From positions 62,001 through 126,000 of the forward strand of contig JANWWJ010000022.1 in NCBI GenBank assembly GCA_025056305.1: DNA of 64,000 bases, written 5' to 3'. Positions 62,251 to 64,000 of this stretch are shown here, piece by piece. Position 1 is the first letter of the stretch; each line of letters starts with the position of its first letter. The stretch is from Chitinophagales bacterium. Lineage in GTDB: Bacteria > Bacteroidota > Bacteroidia > Chitinophagales > UBA10324. The notes under the pieces were generated by a model. That model saw only the letters and a list, made by a program, of their open reading frames with translations. It was not told the origin of the DNA and made no database searches. A program made the translations under genes and the position numbers.

Positions 62251-63303
62251 ATGGAACTTTCCGTTCCCTCTGTAGCTGTAGTCATTTTGTGTTGGCGTGG
62301 CAAGACGCATCTGCAGCAGTTTCTGCCCTCTGTCGTCCAGCACACCCCTCATTACGCTCAAATCATTGTCGTTGATAATGCCTCTGATGACGGTACCGCA
62401 GAATTTATCCGAAAGACCTATCCACAACTTACCTTTCTACAGCTTTCGCATAACCATGGGTATGCCGGCGGGTATAATGAAGTGATCAAACAGCTCTCGC
62501 AAGACATCATCGTTCTGCTCAATCAGGACGTTGAGGTCACTGCCCATTGGCTGGAACCTATTCTAAAAATTTTTGCTGAGCAGCCCAAGGTAGGCGCCGT
62601 TCAGCCGCGAATCCGTTCCTATACGCAAAAGGAATATTTCGAATACGCCGGTGCTGCCGGTGGCTGGATCGATTGTTTTGGCTACACCTTTTGCCGCGGC
62701 CGATTGTTTGATGTGCTCGAGAAAGACCAAAACCAATACGCCGTGCCCACCGAAATTTTTTGGGCCTCCGGGGCCTGTATGGCCGTGCGCCGGCATTTGT
62801 ACGTATCGCTCGGTGGCCTGGATCCCTACTTTTTTGCCCACATGGAAGAAATTGATTTGTGCTGGCGCCTCAAAAACCAAGGACACCAGGTGTGGTATTG
62901 CCCCGACAGTGTGGTATATCACGTGGGTGGCAGTGCTTTACCCCAAGGCCATCCCTTGAAAACATATTTAAATTACCGTAATAATTTGCTGATGCTTGCC
63001 AAAAACCTGCCGCTGCGTCAGGCGTGCTGGATCATTCCGGCGCGCATGGCCCTGGACGGCATTTCGGCTATTCGGTCGGTTTTGCGAGGCTATCCGCGCG
63101 ATGTGCTGGCAATTGTCCGTGCCCATGGGCATTTTCTGTATCGATGGCCTACGCTAAAGGCAACTGGACCCCGGCGAAACTTTTTTTCACACACCGCCGT
63201 TTACGCAGGCTCTCTGGTTTGGTCTTTCTTCATATTAAAGAAAAAGTATTTTTCTCAGCTGCGCCCTTCTTGCTCGACCAGCAACTCAACCGCAAGCTCA
63301 TAA
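62251..63303 (+). CDS. Family 2 glycosyltransferase (rhamnosyltransferase-like)
   Basis: 350 residues. GT-A fold: 'VVILCWRGKTHLQQFLPSV', 'IIVVDNASDDGTAEFI', 'HNHGYAGGYNEVI', 'IIVLLNQDVEV' (the DxD-like site) and 'FFAHMEEIDLCWRLKNQGH'. This is the group that includes rhamnosyltransferases and glycan extenders of cell-surface polysaccharide. Acceptor unknown. The last 49 bases run antisense over the 3' end of aroQ, so the final residues ('SCSTSNSTASS') may be a run-on with no function. Confidence 0.92.
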   Translation: MELSVPSVAVVILCWRGKTHLQQFLPSVVQHTPHYAQIIVVDNASDDGTAEFIRKTYPQLTFLQLSHNHGYAGGYNEVIKQLSQDIIVLLNQDVEVTAHWLEPILKIFAEQPKVGAVQPRIRSYTQKEYFEYAGAAGGWIDCFGYTFCRGRLFDVLEKDQNQYAVPTEIFWASGACMAVRRHLYVSLGGLDPYFFAHMEEIDLCWRLKNQGHQVWYCPDSVVYHVGGSALPQGHPLKTYLNYRNNLLMLAKNLPLRQACWIIPARMALDGISAIRSVLRGYPRDVLAIVRAHGHFLYRWPTLKATGPRRNFFSHTAVYAGSLVWSFFILKKKYFSQLRPSCSTSNSTASS

Positions 63304-63686
63304 CCGGCCAAACCGATCCCTGAAATCGTGCCGGCACACTTTCCCTCCAGCAACGAATGCCTGCGATAAGGCTCGCGTGCCCATGGATTAGTGATGTGAA
63401 CTTCAATTACCGGCAACTTGATGGCGGCCACCGCATCGGCCAGCGCTACCGACGTGTGTGTGAACCCACCCGGATTGAGCACAACGGCATCCACCTCCTG
63501 CTGGGCCGCATGCAACCGATTGATGAGGGCTCCTTCCTCATTACTTTGAAAATACAGGATCTGATGCTCTACAAATCTGCTGCGCAACTCTTCCACATAA
63601 TCCTCAAATCGCTGACTGCCATAAAGCTGTGGCTCCCGCTGGCCCAACAGGTTGAGATTAGGACCGTTGATGATGAGGATTTTCAC
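63255..63686 (-). CDS. aroQ: 3-dehydroquinate dehydratase, type II
   Basis: 143 residues from a GTG. Shikimate pathway enzyme, third step. Start 'ILIINGPNLNLLGQREPQLYG' (in part), 'FQSNEEGALI', 'LNPGGFTHTSVALADA' and 'EVHITNPWAREPYRRHS' contain the catalytic Tyr and His of the type II enzyme. Converges on GT2 with 49 bases of overlap and diverges from the xerD-like gene. Confidence 0.97.
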   Translation of the reverse strand: MKILIINGPNLNLLGQREPQLYGSQRFEDYVEELRSRFVEHQILYFQSNEEGALINRLHAAQQEVDAVVLNPGGFTHTSVALADAVAAIKLPVIEVHITNPWAREPYRRHSLLEGKCAGTISGIGLAGYELAVELLVEQEGRS

Positions 63687-63786
63687 GTATTAGCAAATCA
63701 GAAAAACAGACAATGCGGCGTTGCAAGTTAGCAAAAACCATTTCCACAGGGTCAGCAACCTCGGGGGCGTAGTTCATCTTTATCTC

Positions 63787-64000
63787 ATGGACTGGCACAG
63801 CACCATCAAGGGGTTTCAAACCTATCTAATGCTGGAACGGTCTTTAGCCGAGCATACGCGCAATGGCTACCTACACGACGTTCGCCTCTTGCAGGAGTTT
63901 TTGCAACACCACGGCCTGGTTCAATCACCAGCCCAGGTGACCACTGAGCACTTACAGAGCTTTCTTGCCGAACTAAGCCGTCGTGGTCTGAGTGCGGCAT
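63787..64000 (+). CDS. XerC/XerD-like tyrosine recombinase, N-terminal part, cut by window end
   Basis: 71 residues of the N-terminal SAM-like core-binding domain are visible, starting 'MDWHSTIKGFQTYLMLERSLAEHTRNGYLHD' (in part), the usual Xer opening helices, with 'QEFLQHHG' and 'HLQSFLAELSRRGLSA'. The catalytic domain lies outside the window. The arrangement of xerD divergent from aroQ is, to my memory, common in Bacteroidota, so XerD is favoured over a phage integrase. Function would be dimer resolution at dif. Confidence 0.85.
   Translation, partial: MDWHSTIKGFQTYLMLERSLAEHTRNGYLHDVRLLQEFLQHHGLVQSPAQVTTEHLQSFLAELSRRGLSAA

Overview
The window reads as a contiguous piece of chromosome from a Bacteroidota bacterium with intermediate GC content. 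The evidence is a TamL-type outer-membrane lipoprotein, proteins with type IX secretion (T9SS) C-termini, Bacteroidota-specific families (DUF3822 beside rsmD, WbqC, a GWxTD protein, a fused lycopene cyclase), a futalosine-pathway gene (mqnA), and many promoter boxes of the Bacteroidota form TAnnTTTG. Genus and order cannot be fixed from this sequence. No insertion sequence, prophage, CRISPR array or rRNA is visible, and no gene-free stretch exceeds 300 bases.

Layout. 1-12.2 kb: housekeeping and envelope genes (partial DUF2279 protein, S9 peptidase, TamL-like protein, TrmH/SpoU methyltransferase, ffh, delta-60 repeat protein, small coiled-coil protein, gcvP). 12.3-14.1 kb: Sua5/TsaC, tRNA-Arg(TCT) and ung. 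14.1-26.5 kb: one minus-strand run, ubiX-nuoABCDHIJKLMN followed by a small conserved protein, a PlsC acyltransferase and an ABC ATPase. It is an eleven-subunit complex I with no nuoE, nuoF or nuoG between nuoD and nuoH. 26.7-29.1 kb: thioredoxin-like protein, DUF3822, rsmD, OsmC.

29.1-40.0 kb is the most interesting region: eleven minus-strand genes. In transcription order they are a PlsC-like acyltransferase, a GT2 glycosyltransferase, cruF, a MerR/B12-domain regulator of CarH/LitR type, an ECF sigma factor, crtI, crtB, an unknown 172-aa protein, a fused lycopene cyclase, crtW and a TonB-dependent receptor. Together they could make a keto, tertiary-hydroxy monocyclic carotenoid that is glycosylated and fatty-acylated, the same general chemical type as salinixanthin, with a B12-based light sensor and an ECF sigma factor embedded in the locus. 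No crtE, crtZ, crtD or rhodopsin gene is in the window.

40.0-64.0 kb: DUF922 protease-like protein, SDR, mnmA, histidine phosphatase, mqnA, phoH, SAM hydroxide adenosyltransferase, sterol-desaturase family hydroxylase, smc, an arginine group (arginine decarboxylase, arginase, argS), secreted T9SS-type proteins, WbqC, GWxTD protein, GT2, aroQ and the start of a xerD-like recombinase cut by the window edge.

Twelve exact TAnnTTTG boxes were found, each just upstream of a gene. Several lie only 4-10 nt from the start codon, which suggests leaderless or very short-leader mRNAs. UbiX and MqnA fit a menaquinone supply for the complex I encoded here.
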